Below, piece by piece: positions 6,401 to 15,821 of a DNA stretch of 48,353 nucleotides. A model generated the notes under the pieces. It was not told the DNA's origin. It saw only the letters and a program-made list of their open reading frames with translations, and made no database searches. The stretch covers positions 1 to 48,353 of the forward strand of contig NZ_JACHZE010000016.1 of the NCBI RefSeq assembly GCF_014193285.1, given 5' to 3'. Position numbers and translations under genes: made by a program. Within the stretch, counting starts at the first letter, position 1, and each line of letters opens with the position of its first letter. Source of the DNA: Atlantibacter sp. RC6 (GTDB lineage Bacteria > Pseudomonadota > Gammaproteobacteria > Enterobacterales > Enterobacteriaceae).

Positions 6401-9400
6401 CGCGGATGGAACCTGGAGCGTGACCATCACCGCCGGACAATTAACCGATGTCTCCGACGGCCCGCTGACGATTACCGCCACGGCAACCGCGCCGGATAAC
6501 TCCACCGTCACCGATACGCATCTGCTTAACGTGGTGGTAGATAATCTGCCACAGCCGACCCTGGACTTGCCGTTTGGCGATGGAGTACTCAACCTGGCGG
6601 AACGCGGGCAGTCCCATCAAATCACCGGCAACACCGGCATTTCCGGCGGCGGGCAGCAGGTCACCGTGACGCTTGATGGCAACACCTATCGTGGCCAGGT
6701 GGCCGCAGACGGAAGCTGGAGCGTTAGCTTGCCCGCAGGCGCGCTGACCGATCTGACCGAGGCTGACTCCCCCGTGGCGCTGGTGGTGACCGTCACCGAT
6801 GTGGCGGGCAACGTGGTACCGATTAACGAAAGCTTTACGGTCGACGTCACGCCGCCGACCATAAACGTGTTGCCATTTGCGGGTGACGATATCCTGAATG
6901 TGACGGAAGCTGGCGTAACGCAAACGCTCAGCGGCACCGCGCCGGGGGCGGAAAACGGGCAGACGGTCACGGTGGTGATTAACGGTGTCACTTATCAAAC
7001 CACCACCGGCTCGCTGGGTGGCTGGGAACTGCCGATCCCTGCTCAGGATCTCCAGGCGCTGCCCAACGGCCCGGTCGCCATTACCATTACCGCCACCGAT
7101 AGCGCGGGCAACGCGACCACCATTACCCATCTGATTACCGTGGATACCGATCCGCAGCAGCAACCGCGCATCGTGATCGACCCGGTAACCGCTAACAACA
7201 TCATTGATGCCGGCGAAGTGCTTGCCGATGTCACTATCACTGGTTACACCCTGAACGTGGAAGCCGGGCGCGAAGTGACGGTGACAATCAACGGCGGGAG
7301 CTGGACCGGGCTGGTCGATGCCGCAGGACGCTGGAGCGTCACGGTGCCGCAGGCGGCAATCGGCGCGTTGGCTGATGGCGAACAGACCGTAACCGTAACG
7401 GTCACCGATGCGGCGGGCAATGCGGCCGGCGCGGATCGTACCTTCACCGTGAACCTCGACACCAGCTCGCTGACCCTCGATCCGATCACCGGCGATAATA
7501 TCCTCGGCGTCGCCGATCTGGCTGATGGATTCGCCATCACCGGCAACAGCGTGAATATCGCTGAAGGCACTGTGCTGACCGTGACCCTGAACGGCAAACA
7601 GTACCCGGCGACCGTAGCGGCAGGCGGCATCTGGAGCGCACAGGTTAGCCAGGCGGATGCCGCCGCGCTGGCCGATGGCGCCGCCACCCTCACCGTGTCG
7701 GGTATTGATGCCGATGGCAATCCGATTTCCACCTCGCACAGCTTTAACGTGCTGACCCACCAAACGCCGGAGCCGACGCTCAATACGCCGTTTACCGACG
7801 GCATCGTCAGCGCGAGCGAACTGAGCGGCGGGACGCTGAGCGGCACCACCGGCGTGAGCGGCGCAGGGCAGACCGTCACCGTCACGCTGGGCACCGCTAC
7901 CCTGACCGCCACCGTAGACGCCAACGGTAACTGGAGCGTGGCTGTACCCGGTAGCGCACTGGCGGATCTGGCTGAAGGCCCGAACGCGCTGGTGGTTACG
8001 GCGACCGATGCCGCAGGCAACAGCAACGCCCTGGAGAGCAGCCTCGACGTGGATACCACGCCGCCGACCCTGACCATCGGGGCCATCGCCGGCGATAACA
8101 TCGTCAACATCGCTGAAGCGAAACAGGAAATCATCATCAGCGGGACCGCAGGTCCGTTTGACCCTGAGCGGGCGCAGTATGTGATCGTCGATGTCAACGG
8201 CCAGAAATACAGCGCGCTGATCCAGGAAGGGAATACCTGGAGCGCGACCATTCCGGCCAACGCGCTGAGTAATCTGCCGGATGGCCCGGTTACCGTGACT
8301 GTCACAGCCAGCGACTCGGTGGGTAACAGTACGACGGAAAGCACCACTCTGACGCTGAACACCGATCCGCTGAGCGCCCCGACGCTGACGCTGAACCCGA
8401 TCTCCGGGGATGATTACGTCAACGCCATCGAAGCGCAGGGCGTGGTTCAACTTACCGGTAAAACGACCTTCGTCGAGCCGGGCCGCGAAGTCGTACTGAC
8501 GCTGAACGGCGTGGAATATCGCGCCACGGTTGATGAAAACGGCAACTGGTCAGTTGGCGTTGAGTCCACGGATCTGGCCGCCATCGCCGATGGCCCACAG
8601 GTGATTAGCGCTGTGGTGACGGATGCGGCGGGCAACCCGGCCAGCGCGACCCGTTCGGTTACCTTTATCGCCAGCGAAGCCAGTCAGCCGAGCCTGACCG
8701 TGGACGTGGTGGCCGGGGACGATGTGATCAATGCCCGGGAGCAGGATCTGCCGCTGACCATTACCGGCGGATCGCGCAACCTGCCGCAGGGCACGCAGGT
8801 GGATATTACGCTGGGCGACGAGCGTTACACTGCCACCGTTGGCCCGGACGGCAAATGGCAGGTCACGCTTCAGCCAGCCGATCTGGCGGCGCTGGCCGAT
8901 CAGGGGTATGAGCTGGTGGTCACCGCCCTCGATCCGGCATCAAACGAAGCGTTGATCGCTTACCCGATCACCGTTGATACCTCGGGCCCGGACGTCAATA
9001 TTGATGTCGGTGGTTTTTACGCCGATGGTCGTCTGAATCTGGCGGAAGCCAACGCCGATCAACTTTTAACCGGCAGTACGGCGGCGGGTTCGACCGTGTC
9101 GCTGACGATCAACGGCAACACCCTTACCACTCAGGCAGGCATTGACGGCACATGGCAACTGACGTTGCCATCCCAGGATCTGCGGGCGCTCGATCAAGGC
9201 CTGAACAATCTGCAACTGATCGTCACCGACCCGCAAGGCAACGTCACCCTCGAGCCGCTGCCGCTGGATGTCGGCACCGTACTGCCGACCCTGGCGCTGG
9301 ACGCGGTGTTCGGCGATAACCTGATCAGTATCAATGAGGCGGACACGGGCGGAGAAATCACCGGGACGGCCACGGGTCTTGCCGACGGCACAGCGGTGGA

Positions 9401-12400
9401 AATTTATCTTGGCGGCACTCTGCTGGGGACCGGGACTGTCACCGACGGCGTGTGGACCGTGGCGATAGATACCGGCGAGTTCAATAACTTTACCAGCGGG
9501 CAGTATGAACTGACCGTCAGCGCCACCGATCAATACGGCAACCCGGCCAGCGCCAGCGCAAATATCGAACTGCTGTTAACTGAACCGCAGGCCACGCTGC
9601 CGCAAGCGCTGTTCGCCGACGGTTACCTGAACCAGCTGGAAGCCAGCGTTGGCCAGACCCTGACCGGAAACACCGGTATTACCGGCAGCGGTCAGAACGT
9701 GGTGCTGAATATTGAGGGGCAGCCACCCATTACCGGCACCGTGGACGCTCAGGGCAACTGGACGGTACAGCTTTCTGCCGATGTGCTGCAAAACCTGGAG
9801 GATGGCGCTTACGACCTCACCGTGACTGTCACCGACAAAGCGGGGAATACCACGACCAGCCCGACGGAAACCGTCGAGGTGCGCACTGACGCGCTGCCGT
9901 TGCCGACCCTGACTCCGCCGTTTACCGATGGCACCCTGAACGGCGATGAAGCAGACGCTGGCGGCGCGCTGGGCGGCGCCACGGGCCTGGCGGCGGAAAA
10001 TATCGGCCAGGTAACCGTCAGTATTAACAACGGTCCAGCGCAGGTTGCCACGGTGAACCCGGACGGCAGTTGGACGCTGCCGCTGACCCCGGAACAGCTG
10101 AACGCGCTGCCGGACGGCACGCTGCCGGTGACGGTGGTGGTCACCGATGTGGCGGGCAATACCTCCACTGGCAACAGCAGCCTTGGCGTGGTGATCAATA
10201 CCGTGCCGCAAGCGACCTTTATGACCCCGTTTGGCGACGGCGTGCTCAACTCTGCTGAAACTCAGACGCCGCAGGTGATCCGTGGCTCTACAGGCGTCAC
10301 CGGCGCAGGCCAAACGGTGATCCTGACGTTTAACGGCGAGGACTACCCCGGCACGGTGAATGCGCAGGGCGAATGGAGCGTGACGCTGCCAACCAACGCC
10401 TTTGTCGGTCTGACGACGGGAACCACTCCGACCATGACGGTGCAGGTGACTGATGCGGCGCTGAATACCGATTCCGCTGACTTAACCTATCAGGTGCAGA
10501 CCGCGCTGCCGACGCCGCAGATCACCAGCCTGTTCGGCGACGATGACGTCCTGAATATCGCGGAAGCTGCCGGTCCGCTGACCCTGACGGGGACCACTGG
10601 CGTGACCGGGCCGAATCAGTATGTCACCGTCACCATCGACGTAAACGGCTCTCGCTATGTGGCAACCGTAACGCCGGAAGGCAACTGGAGCGTGCCGCTG
10701 CCTGCTGGCGCATTGCAGTCGCTGCAAAATGGCCCGCACACTATCACGGTCATCGCCCAGGATCAGTACGGCAATCAGACGCCGCTGGAGGTGCCGTTTA
10801 CCGCCGCGCTGACGCCGCCCACCGTTACCATCAGCACCCCCATCTTTAGCGATGGCTACGTGAACGTGGCGGAATCGGATGGCAATACCCAGTTGAGCGG
10901 CTCGCTGACCACCGGCGTGCCGGAAGACACGACCGTCACTGTCACCATTGGCGGCGTCCCGTTCACGGCGGAGGTTTCCGGTAATAGCTGGACGCTTAAC
11001 CTTGGCCCGGATAGCCTGGAGGGTGTGCCGAACGGCCCGCAGAGCGTGGTGGTGACCATTACCGATGAGGCGGGAAATACCGGCAGCGCGACGGTACCGG
11101 TGAATATTGCGATCATCCCGCCGACCATCACGGTGGATCTCCCGTTTGGCGATGGGGTGCTCGACTTTACCGAAAGCCAGCAGCTCCAGACCATTAGCGG
11201 CACCACTACCAATGTGGAAGCCGGGCAAACCGTGACGGTTACTATGGCGGGCCAGCAATACACCGCCACCGTGCAGCCTGGCGGCGGCTGGTCGTTACAA
11301 TTGACGCCGCAACAAATGACCTTACTCACCGCAGGTGACGGCACCCTGGTCGCCACGGTTAACGACCGGGCCCAGAATCCGGCATCTTCTGATCCGGTTG
11401 ATATTTCAATCGCGACCACCCCACCGGAATACAGCGTCACCATCAACCCGCCAGGCACGGATGGCTACCTGAACGCCAGTGAACTGAGCGGCGAAACGGT
11501 GGAAATTTCCGGGCGTACTACCGGTTTTGCCGCCGGTCAGGAAGTGACGATCACCGTTAATGACGTTGCGGTCGGCAACGCCGTGATTGACGCCGACGGT
11601 AACTGGACGCTTCCCGTGTCATCGGCAGTCTTTGCGGCGCAGACCAGTTACACCGTGATTGGCACCACCGTCGCCGAACCGGTGACGACGGGCACCACCA
11701 GCGTGATTGTCGATACCACGCCGCCAGAGGTGGTCATCAATCCCGTCTCGGACGATGACGTTATCAGCGCCAGCGAAAGCAATCAGCCGTTGATCATTAC
11801 CGGTACTGCGGTGGGTGAACAGGGCCGCACCGTGACAGTCACCCTGAACGGACAAATGCTGTACAGCACCGTAGACAGCGCGGGCAACTGGAGCGTCACG
11901 CTGTCGCCTGCCCAGGTCGCGGCGCTGCCGAACGGGACGTTGAATGTCATCGCATCAATGACCGATGCGGCAGGTAACCCGGATTCGGAAGTGCGTGTGA
12001 TTACCGTCGACAAAGACGCGCCGCTGCTGGAGGTGGATGCCTTGGGCGTGCCGGCGCTACTGACCACGGCGACCGTCTTACCGGGCGTATTGCTGGCCGG
12101 GCAGGGCGATCCTGGCGAAACGGTCACCGTGCGCGTCGGGGTGCTCGAAGTGAACGCCCTCGTCGGGCCGGATGGCCGCTGGACCATCAACTCAGCGGAT
12201 CTGGATCTCACCTCGCTTTCTGACGGTGCGCAGGTGATTTCGATTACCTCTACCGATGCGGCGGGCAATACCTCCACTAATAATGTGGCGCTCAACGTGG
12301 CGCTCAACCGCGGGCTGGGCGTGCTGGTGGAGGATCTGATTGGCGGAGACGGCATCCTGAACGTTGCCGAATCGCTGCTCACCCAGACCCTGACCGGCAC

Positions 12401-15400
12401 CATTACCGGGGATTATCGTGGCGCAACGGTGGAAGCGACGCTGATCGGCACCGATATCACGCTACCGGTGGTGGCCGTCGGGCCGGATGGCCGCTTCGCG
12501 ATTGATTTCCCGCCGGAGCTTTGGTCACAAATCCTCTCTGATACCGTTTCTCTGCAACTGAACGTCACCGACGCTAACGGCAACACCACTAACGAGATCA
12601 TTGACGTGCGTCTGGCGCTGACCGATCTGCCGGTCATTGGCGATGTGATTGCGGCGGGCGACAACATTATCAACGTGCTGGACAGCACCACCGACCAACT
12701 GGTGACGGGGACGCTGTCCAAGGTGGAAAACGTGGCCGGTGTAGCGGTCACCCTGGCGGGCAACACCTACCAGGCGGTGCTGAACGGCACCCAGTGGGCC
12801 GTGGCATTACCGCAGGAGGTGCTGGCTGCGCTGCCTGACGGCACGGCGGCGCTTCAGGTGGCGGTCACCGATACCTTTGGCAACGTAGTGTCGGACACCA
12901 TCAACCTGACGGTGGCGCTGCGTAATCTGCCGACCCTGGCGCTGGATCCGCTGTTTGGCGACGGGACGCTCAGCATTCCTGATTTGCTGTCCGGGCTGGT
13001 CAGCGGGACGGCGACCGGGCTGGCGGGCCAGACATTGAATATCAGCATCGGCGATGCGCCGCTGTTAACCACCACGGTCGGTGAGAATGGCCGCTGGTCG
13101 GTGGCGTTAACCCCAGAGGTTCGCGATATTCTGCAAACCGTGGGCAGCGGGACTGTACCGGTAAGCGTCACGGCCACCGATCAGAACGGCAACGTCGCCG
13201 CAGCGGAAAATACGCTGCGTCTCGACCTGCTGCAACCAGTGCTGGATGGCCTGACGATGTTTGGCGACGGGCTGCTGAACGCGGTTGACGCGCTGGCAAC
13301 CCAGACCATCACCGGCGTGGTGGGCAATGCGCCAGCAGGCTCCAGCGTCTCGGTGGATATTGGCGGCAGAACCTTTGCCGGCGTGGTCGCCAGCAACGGG
13401 GCGTTCACCATTTCTGTCGGCCCGGCCCAACTGGCGCTGCTGTCGGACGGCGTATTTACCCCAACGGTGACCATCACGACGCCAAACGGTAATACCAGCC
13501 AGGTGCCGGGCAGTTCGCCAGTCACGATTGGATTGACCAATCTGCCGACGGTAGTCGTCGATACCGTGTTTGGCGATGGCTTCCTCAACGCGGTGGAGAC
13601 CGGCGTCGCTCAGACCATCAGCGGGACGGTGGCTAATCTGGCCAGCGGCACGGTGCAGGTGCGCATCGGCAATGCAGCGCCGCTGGAAGCCACCATCAAC
13701 AACGGCGTCTGGTCGGTTCAGGTCCAGCCTGATGTGCTGCGTTTGCTGCCGGATGGCGCGCTCAACGTCAGCGCGACGGTGCAGGATGCCGTAGGCAACG
13801 TGGCGACCGGCAACAATGTGCTGAACAGCATTATCAACGCCGTACCAACGCTGGCGGTCAATACGCCGTTTGGCGACGGCAGCCTGAGCCTGACGGACCT
13901 GCTGACCAACCAGATCCTGAGCGGCAGTTCCACCAACCTGGCGGCGGGCACGCAAATCACCGTCAACGTCGGGCCGCTGGCGCTGCGTACCACCGTTGCG
14001 GCAGACGGCAGCTGGCAGCTGTCGCTGCCCGGCTCGGTATTGCAGGGCTTGCAGGACGGGACTCAGTTAATCTCGGTGACGGCGCAGGACGCGGCTGGCA
14101 ACGTGGCGCAGGGCACGCAAAATCTGCTGGTGTCCATCGCCGCGCTGCCATCGATTATTCTCGACCCGCTGTTCGGCGACGGCGGCCTGAACGCCGCCGA
14201 TATCCTGAGCGCGAAAGTGATCACCGGTAGCAGCACCAACGCCGTCGGCGCGCAGGTTAACCTGCTGCTGGGCGGCAAAACCTACCAGACCACGGTGGGC
14301 GCGGATGGCAAATGGTCGATCCCGGTTTCGCAAACCGATCTCGGCCAGTTGCTGGACGGTACGCTGACGGTTAACGCGTCGCTGACCAACGCCGCAGGCA
14401 ACAGCGCCAATACCAGCGCGCTGCTGAACGTGGTCACCCATCTACTGCCGACCATTTCGCTGACCTCGCTGTTTGGTAACGACAGTTATCTGAACGTGAG
14501 CGAAGCGAACGCCGGGCAGATCCTCAGCGGACGGTTAACCGGGGCAGGTGCGGGCGCGAGCGTGGTCGTCACTCTCGGTAACACGCCGTACAACGCCACG
14601 GTGAACCCGGACGGTACCTGGTCTCTGGCGTTGAGTCGCAACATTCTCAGCGGCCTGACTAACGGCGCGCTGAAAGTTGGCGTGGCGGTAACGGATAACG
14701 TCGGCAACGTGACTCGCACCAGTACTGACGTGACCGTGAAACTCACCACGCCAGAGCTGACCTTCAATGCCTTGCAGTCGCTTAACCTGCTGACGCTGCT
14801 GTCGAAAGGGCTGACCCTGAGCGGGGGTTCCCGTAACCTGGGGGCTGGCGCGGTGGTGCATCTGTCGCTGCTGAATAACACCGTGACCACCACGGCGATC
14901 ACCGATGCCAACGGCAACTGGTCGGCGAATCTCGGTCTGGGGCTGAATATTCTGCAACTGCTGTCGTTGTCCAGTGTGTTGACCATCTACTCCACGGATG
15001 TGGCGGGCAACACGGGCTATCTGAACGTGGGGCTGGGCGGCAATATCATCTCTACCGAGCCGCCAGCGGGCGTCACCGTCACGCAGGCCGATGCGGAAAC
15101 CTTCTCGCTGCTGGCGGCGACCGCCGATGTGCAGCAGGAACCGACGGCAACCCAGGAAGAGCAAACCACCACGCTGGCGCGGGATGATGCGGCAGGGTTT
15201 GCTGAACCTCAAACCACCACCGAAAGCGAGCTCAGCAGCTTCACGATTGGCGGCGTGAGTATCGACCTGGCCGACGGCACATACCAGAGCGGGGAGACGC
15301 TTCAGGGCAGCGAGGGCAACGATACCATCCACCTGTCAACGCTGGGCTTTACCGCCATCGACGCAGGGGCGGGCACCGATACCCTGGTGCTGGACGGCAT

Positions 15401-15722
15401 CAATATGACCCTCGACCTCACCGCGCTGGCCGGCAAATTGCACAATATCGAAATTTTCGATTTGGGCCAGTCCGGCACTAACGCCATCACTCTCGATCTC
15501 AATGAGGCGCTGACCATCACCGACAAACCGGAAGACGATCTGCTGATCAAAGGCAGCAACGGCGACCAGGTGAATCTGGTGAAAGGGCAGGGCGATATCT
15601 GGCAGGTCAGCGGGCAGCGTGAAGTGGACGGCGTGCAGTTTGATGTTTACCACAACAGTTCGCAGACCAACACCCTGGGGGATGTGCTGGTGCAACACGG
15701 GTTACACGTCAACGTGGTTTAA
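3450..15722 (+). CDS. bapA: BapA-like giant biofilm adhesin, type I secreted (4090 aa)
   Basis: The ATG at 3450 has CGGGAG nine bases upstream; a TTG at 3417 in frame is less likely. Residues 1-110 resemble the Bap prefix-like domain (RVVNITQSSVVRIN..., LIVHMRDGSTVRYQNFF). A hydrophobic Ala/Gly stretch follows at about 120-155, then a Gly/Asp/Asn linker at about 155-228. Residues 230-3865 are about 36 Ig-like repeats of about 100 residues, each with a DG.LN..E opening, a G.W.V core and a D..GN close. An acidic Thr/Glu linker leads to a C-terminal secretion domain (about 3910-4090) with degenerate RTX motifs (GSEGNDTI, DAGAGTD). There is no Sec signal, as expected for type I export. Salmonella BapA, in the same smpB-ssrA interval, promotes cell-cell adhesion and biofilm. 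The channel, exporter and fusion genes follow directly. One Cys was noticed (ITVQCQN). Confidence 0.92.
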   Translation: MALENNRSESVDILNRKTGDLVTQYSGPGDRVVNITQSSVVRINASPESVNFYERQGDDLIVHMRDGSTVRYQNFFHLDADGLHSELIFEDQYGTHHAVFPFATEAGPAAAEAIVPVMADTSLGALIGGEGLSTAAILGGLAAVGGIAGVAIAASGGGGGGGNDNDSGNGNGGGDGEGGNGGGDGGTGGGDNGNGGEDGGTGGGDNGGGDNGGGDDGTGGTNPGGENPTPSTLNIAPFTEDNVINLTESNSDQILSGTTDASNAGRTITVTLGNNSWNAVIAADGSWAVTIPGAVLQALPQGDANLNVSFVDSNGNPISEDITLTVDTIPPELGLAEFSPGNVLDQALIDSGKLISGFSSPEDAGQTVTITLGENQFEAIIAEDGSWSALIPSEVLQTLQEEQVYTLEISVTDRAGNTATAEQSFIVNTTQPVIQLEPFAGDNQLNGAELALSQVLTGWTANIDPGQIVRVTLGANSYFTRVAGDGSFQLTVPAGDLQALVPPAETITVQCQNNDGTPLAQTTETLVIDPSQDAIAIAILSTDDYLNAAESTQPLEVRGVTTVTGPGVAVTVNFNGKDYAALVDGAGNWSAVIPPEDLASLPDGVNPVTATVTYGTESASDARDLNVMVNFLPKPTLDAPFGDGYLNAQEITANQTLTGSTGITGTGQQVTVQLGDKSYNAIVDVDGRWSLTVPTADLQSLREGTVTLNVNAIDAAGNSVTLAGNAIVDVTPPILSLLPLSGDGKLSAAELSAAQTLSGVTTPEQNGREVVVEINNQRFTTTVNSDGTWRVALPAGSLSSLLAGDNNYTVTLTDSAGNSQQAIGTVSVKTAQPLLSVDPFTANNALNAAEMKTDQWLTGSTNNVEAGSKIVVVLGNQEFTTQVDADGNWRIQMTAADLQRLADGTNTLQVLVTDAYGQPATQQHSFVVDKSLSAVAISIIADDDYLNQAESAEDLVVRGTSSGLPAGTTINVDFGGLVIPTQVNADGTWSVTITAGQLTDVSDGPLTITATATAPDNSTVTDTHLLNVVVDNLPQPTLDLPFGDGVLNLAERGQSHQITGNTGISGGGQQVTVTLDGNTYRGQVAADGSWSVSLPAGALTDLTEADSPVALVVTVTDVAGNVVPINESFTVDVTPPTINVLPFAGDDILNVTEAGVTQTLSGTAPGAENGQTVTVVINGVTYQTTTGSLGGWELPIPAQDLQALPNGPVAITITATDSAGNATTITHLITVDTDPQQQPRIVIDPVTANNIIDAGEVLADVTITGYTLNVEAGREVTVTINGGSWTGLVDAAGRWSVTVPQAAIGALADGEQTVTVTVTDAAGNAAGADRTFTVNLDTSSLTLDPITGDNILGVADLADGFAITGNSVNIAEGTVLTVTLNGKQYPATVAAGGIWSAQVSQADAAALADGAATLTVSGIDADGNPISTSHSFNVLTHQTPEPTLNTPFTDGIVSASELSGGTLSGTTGVSGAGQTVTVTLGTATLTATVDANGNWSVAVPGSALADLAEGPNALVVTATDAAGNSNALESSLDVDTTPPTLTIGAIAGDNIVNIAEAKQEIIISGTAGPFDPERAQYVIVDVNGQKYSALIQEGNTWSATIPANALSNLPDGPVTVTVTASDSVGNSTTESTTLTLNTDPLSAPTLTLNPISGDDYVNAIEAQGVVQLTGKTTFVEPGREVVLTLNGVEYRATVDENGNWSVGVESTDLAAIADGPQVISAVVTDAAGNPASATRSVTFIASEASQPSLTVDVVAGDDVINAREQDLPLTITGGSRNLPQGTQVDITLGDERYTATVGPDGKWQVTLQPADLAALADQGYELVVTALDPASNEALIAYPITVDTSGPDVNIDVGGFYADGRLNLAEANADQLLTGSTAAGSTVSLTINGNTLTTQAGIDGTWQLTLPSQDLRALDQGLNNLQLIVTDPQGNVTLEPLPLDVGTVLPTLALDAVFGDNLISINEADTGGEITGTATGLADGTAVEIYLGGTLLGTGTVTDGVWTVAIDTGEFNNFTSGQYELTVSATDQYGNPASASANIELLLTEPQATLPQALFADGYLNQLEASVGQTLTGNTGITGSGQNVVLNIEGQPPITGTVDAQGNWTVQLSADVLQNLEDGAYDLTVTVTDKAGNTTTSPTETVEVRTDALPLPTLTPPFTDGTLNGDEADAGGALGGATGLAAENIGQVTVSINNGPAQVATVNPDGSWTLPLTPEQLNALPDGTLPVTVVVTDVAGNTSTGNSSLGVVINTVPQATFMTPFGDGVLNSAETQTPQVIRGSTGVTGAGQTVILTFNGEDYPGTVNAQGEWSVTLPTNAFVGLTTGTTPTMTVQVTDAALNTDSADLTYQVQTALPTPQITSLFGDDDVLNIAEAAGPLTLTGTTGVTGPNQYVTVTIDVNGSRYVATVTPEGNWSVPLPAGALQSLQNGPHTITVIAQDQYGNQTPLEVPFTAALTPPTVTISTPIFSDGYVNVAESDGNTQLSGSLTTGVPEDTTVTVTIGGVPFTAEVSGNSWTLNLGPDSLEGVPNGPQSVVVTITDEAGNTGSATVPVNIAIIPPTITVDLPFGDGVLDFTESQQLQTISGTTTNVEAGQTVTVTMAGQQYTATVQPGGGWSLQLTPQQMTLLTAGDGTLVATVNDRAQNPASSDPVDISIATTPPEYSVTINPPGTDGYLNASELSGETVEISGRTTGFAAGQEVTITVNDVAVGNAVIDADGNWTLPVSSAVFAAQTSYTVIGTTVAEPVTTGTTSVIVDTTPPEVVINPVSDDDVISASESNQPLIITGTAVGEQGRTVTVTLNGQMLYSTVDSAGNWSVTLSPAQVAALPNGTLNVIASMTDAAGNPDSEVRVITVDKDAPLLEVDALGVPALLTTATVLPGVLLAGQGDPGETVTVRVGVLEVNALVGPDGRWTINSADLDLTSLSDGAQVISITSTDAAGNTSTNNVALNVALNRGLGVLVEDLIGGDGILNVAESLLTQTLTGTITGDYRGATVEATLIGTDITLPVVAVGPDGRFAIDFPPELWSQILSDTVSLQLNVTDANGNTTNEIIDVRLALTDLPVIGDVIAAGDNIINVLDSTTDQLVTGTLSKVENVAGVAVTLAGNTYQAVLNGTQWAVALPQEVLAALPDGTAALQVAVTDTFGNVVSDTINLTVALRNLPTLALDPLFGDGTLSIPDLLSGLVSGTATGLAGQTLNISIGDAPLLTTTVGENGRWSVALTPEVRDILQTVGSGTVPVSVTATDQNGNVAAAENTLRLDLLQPVLDGLTMFGDGLLNAVDALATQTITGVVGNAPAGSSVSVDIGGRTFAGVVASNGAFTISVGPAQLALLSDGVFTPTVTITTPNGNTSQVPGSSPVTIGLTNLPTVVVDTVFGDGFLNAVETGVAQTISGTVANLASGTVQVRIGNAAPLEATINNGVWSVQVQPDVLRLLPDGALNVSATVQDAVGNVATGNNVLNSIINAVPTLAVNTPFGDGSLSLTDLLTNQILSGSSTNLAAGTQITVNVGPLALRTTVAADGSWQLSLPGSVLQGLQDGTQLISVTAQDAAGNVAQGTQNLLVSIAALPSIILDPLFGDGGLNAADILSAKVITGSSTNAVGAQVNLLLGGKTYQTTVGADGKWSIPVSQTDLGQLLDGTLTVNASLTNAAGNSANTSALLNVVTHLLPTISLTSLFGNDSYLNVSEANAGQILSGRLTGAGAGASVVVTLGNTPYNATVNPDGTWSLALSRNILSGLTNGALKVGVAVTDNVGNVTRTSTDVTVKLTTPELTFNALQSLNLLTLLSKGLTLSGGSRNLGAGAVVHLSLLNNTVTTTAITDANGNWSANLGLGLNILQLLSLSSVLTIYSTDVAGNTGYLNVGLGGNIISTEPPAGVTVTQADAETFSLLAATADVQQEPTATQEEQTTTLARDDAAGFAEPQTTTESELSSFTIGGVSIDLADGTYQSGETLQGSEGNDTIHLSTLGFTAIDAGAGTDTLVLDGINMTLDLTALAGKLHNIEIFDLGQSGTNAITLDLNEALTITDKPEDDLLIKGSNGDQVNLVKGQGDIWQVSGQREVDGVQFDVYHNSSQTNTLGDVLVQHGLHVNVV
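3912..4135 (+). repeat. Gly/Asp/Asn low-complexity linker coding repeat
   Basis: About 220 bp of GGC/GGT-GAY/AAY codons encode runs such as GGGDNGGG and GGDGGTGGG. Slippage and copy-number change are likely in such DNA. The protein segment separates the prefix and hydrophobic region from the first Ig-like repeat and would be flexible. Confidence 0.85.
4147..15060 (+). repeat. About 36 tandem Ig-like repeats in bapA, partly in a four-module super-repeat
   Basis: I counted about 36 module openings of the form hydrophobic-x-PF-G/T-DG-x-LN-x-x-E. Modules 3-6, 7-10 and 11-14, and the first two of the next set, recur in the same order. One type starts with a VEAG/IDPG loop; the next with DDYLN..E; the third with PTL..PF.DG and a TGITG.GQ loop; the fourth follows VDVTPP or VDTTPP. 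The super-period is about 1.2 kb (starts near 4741, 5941, 7153 and 8365). Later modules lose this order. Confidence 0.85.
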
Positions 15723-15786
15723 CGGGCGACACAGGCAGGGACGCAGGGAACTCAGGGATGAGGCCATGACTGCTAACAATATCACC

Positions 15787-15804
15787 AGCCGCCTGCGGGC
15801 GGCT
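15787..15804 (+). promoter_or_regulatory. Hairpin between bapA and bapB
   Basis: AGCCGCC (15787-15793) and GGCGGCT (15798-15804) form a perfect 7-bp GC stem with a TGCG tetraloop and no T-run. It sits between the adhesin and secretion genes, where such stems often limit read-through or protect the upstream mRNA 3' end. The role is inferred. Confidence 0.5.
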
Positions 15805-15821
15805 TTACAAGGTGGAACCCT

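Noticed and set aside
6441..8450. A 669-codon open frame on the minus strand, and many other long minus-strand frames across 3,577-15,698
   Set aside because: They are shadows of the repetitive, GC-rich bapA codons: Arg/His/Gly-rich, no family resemblance, no ribosome sites, and they recur with the repeat period.
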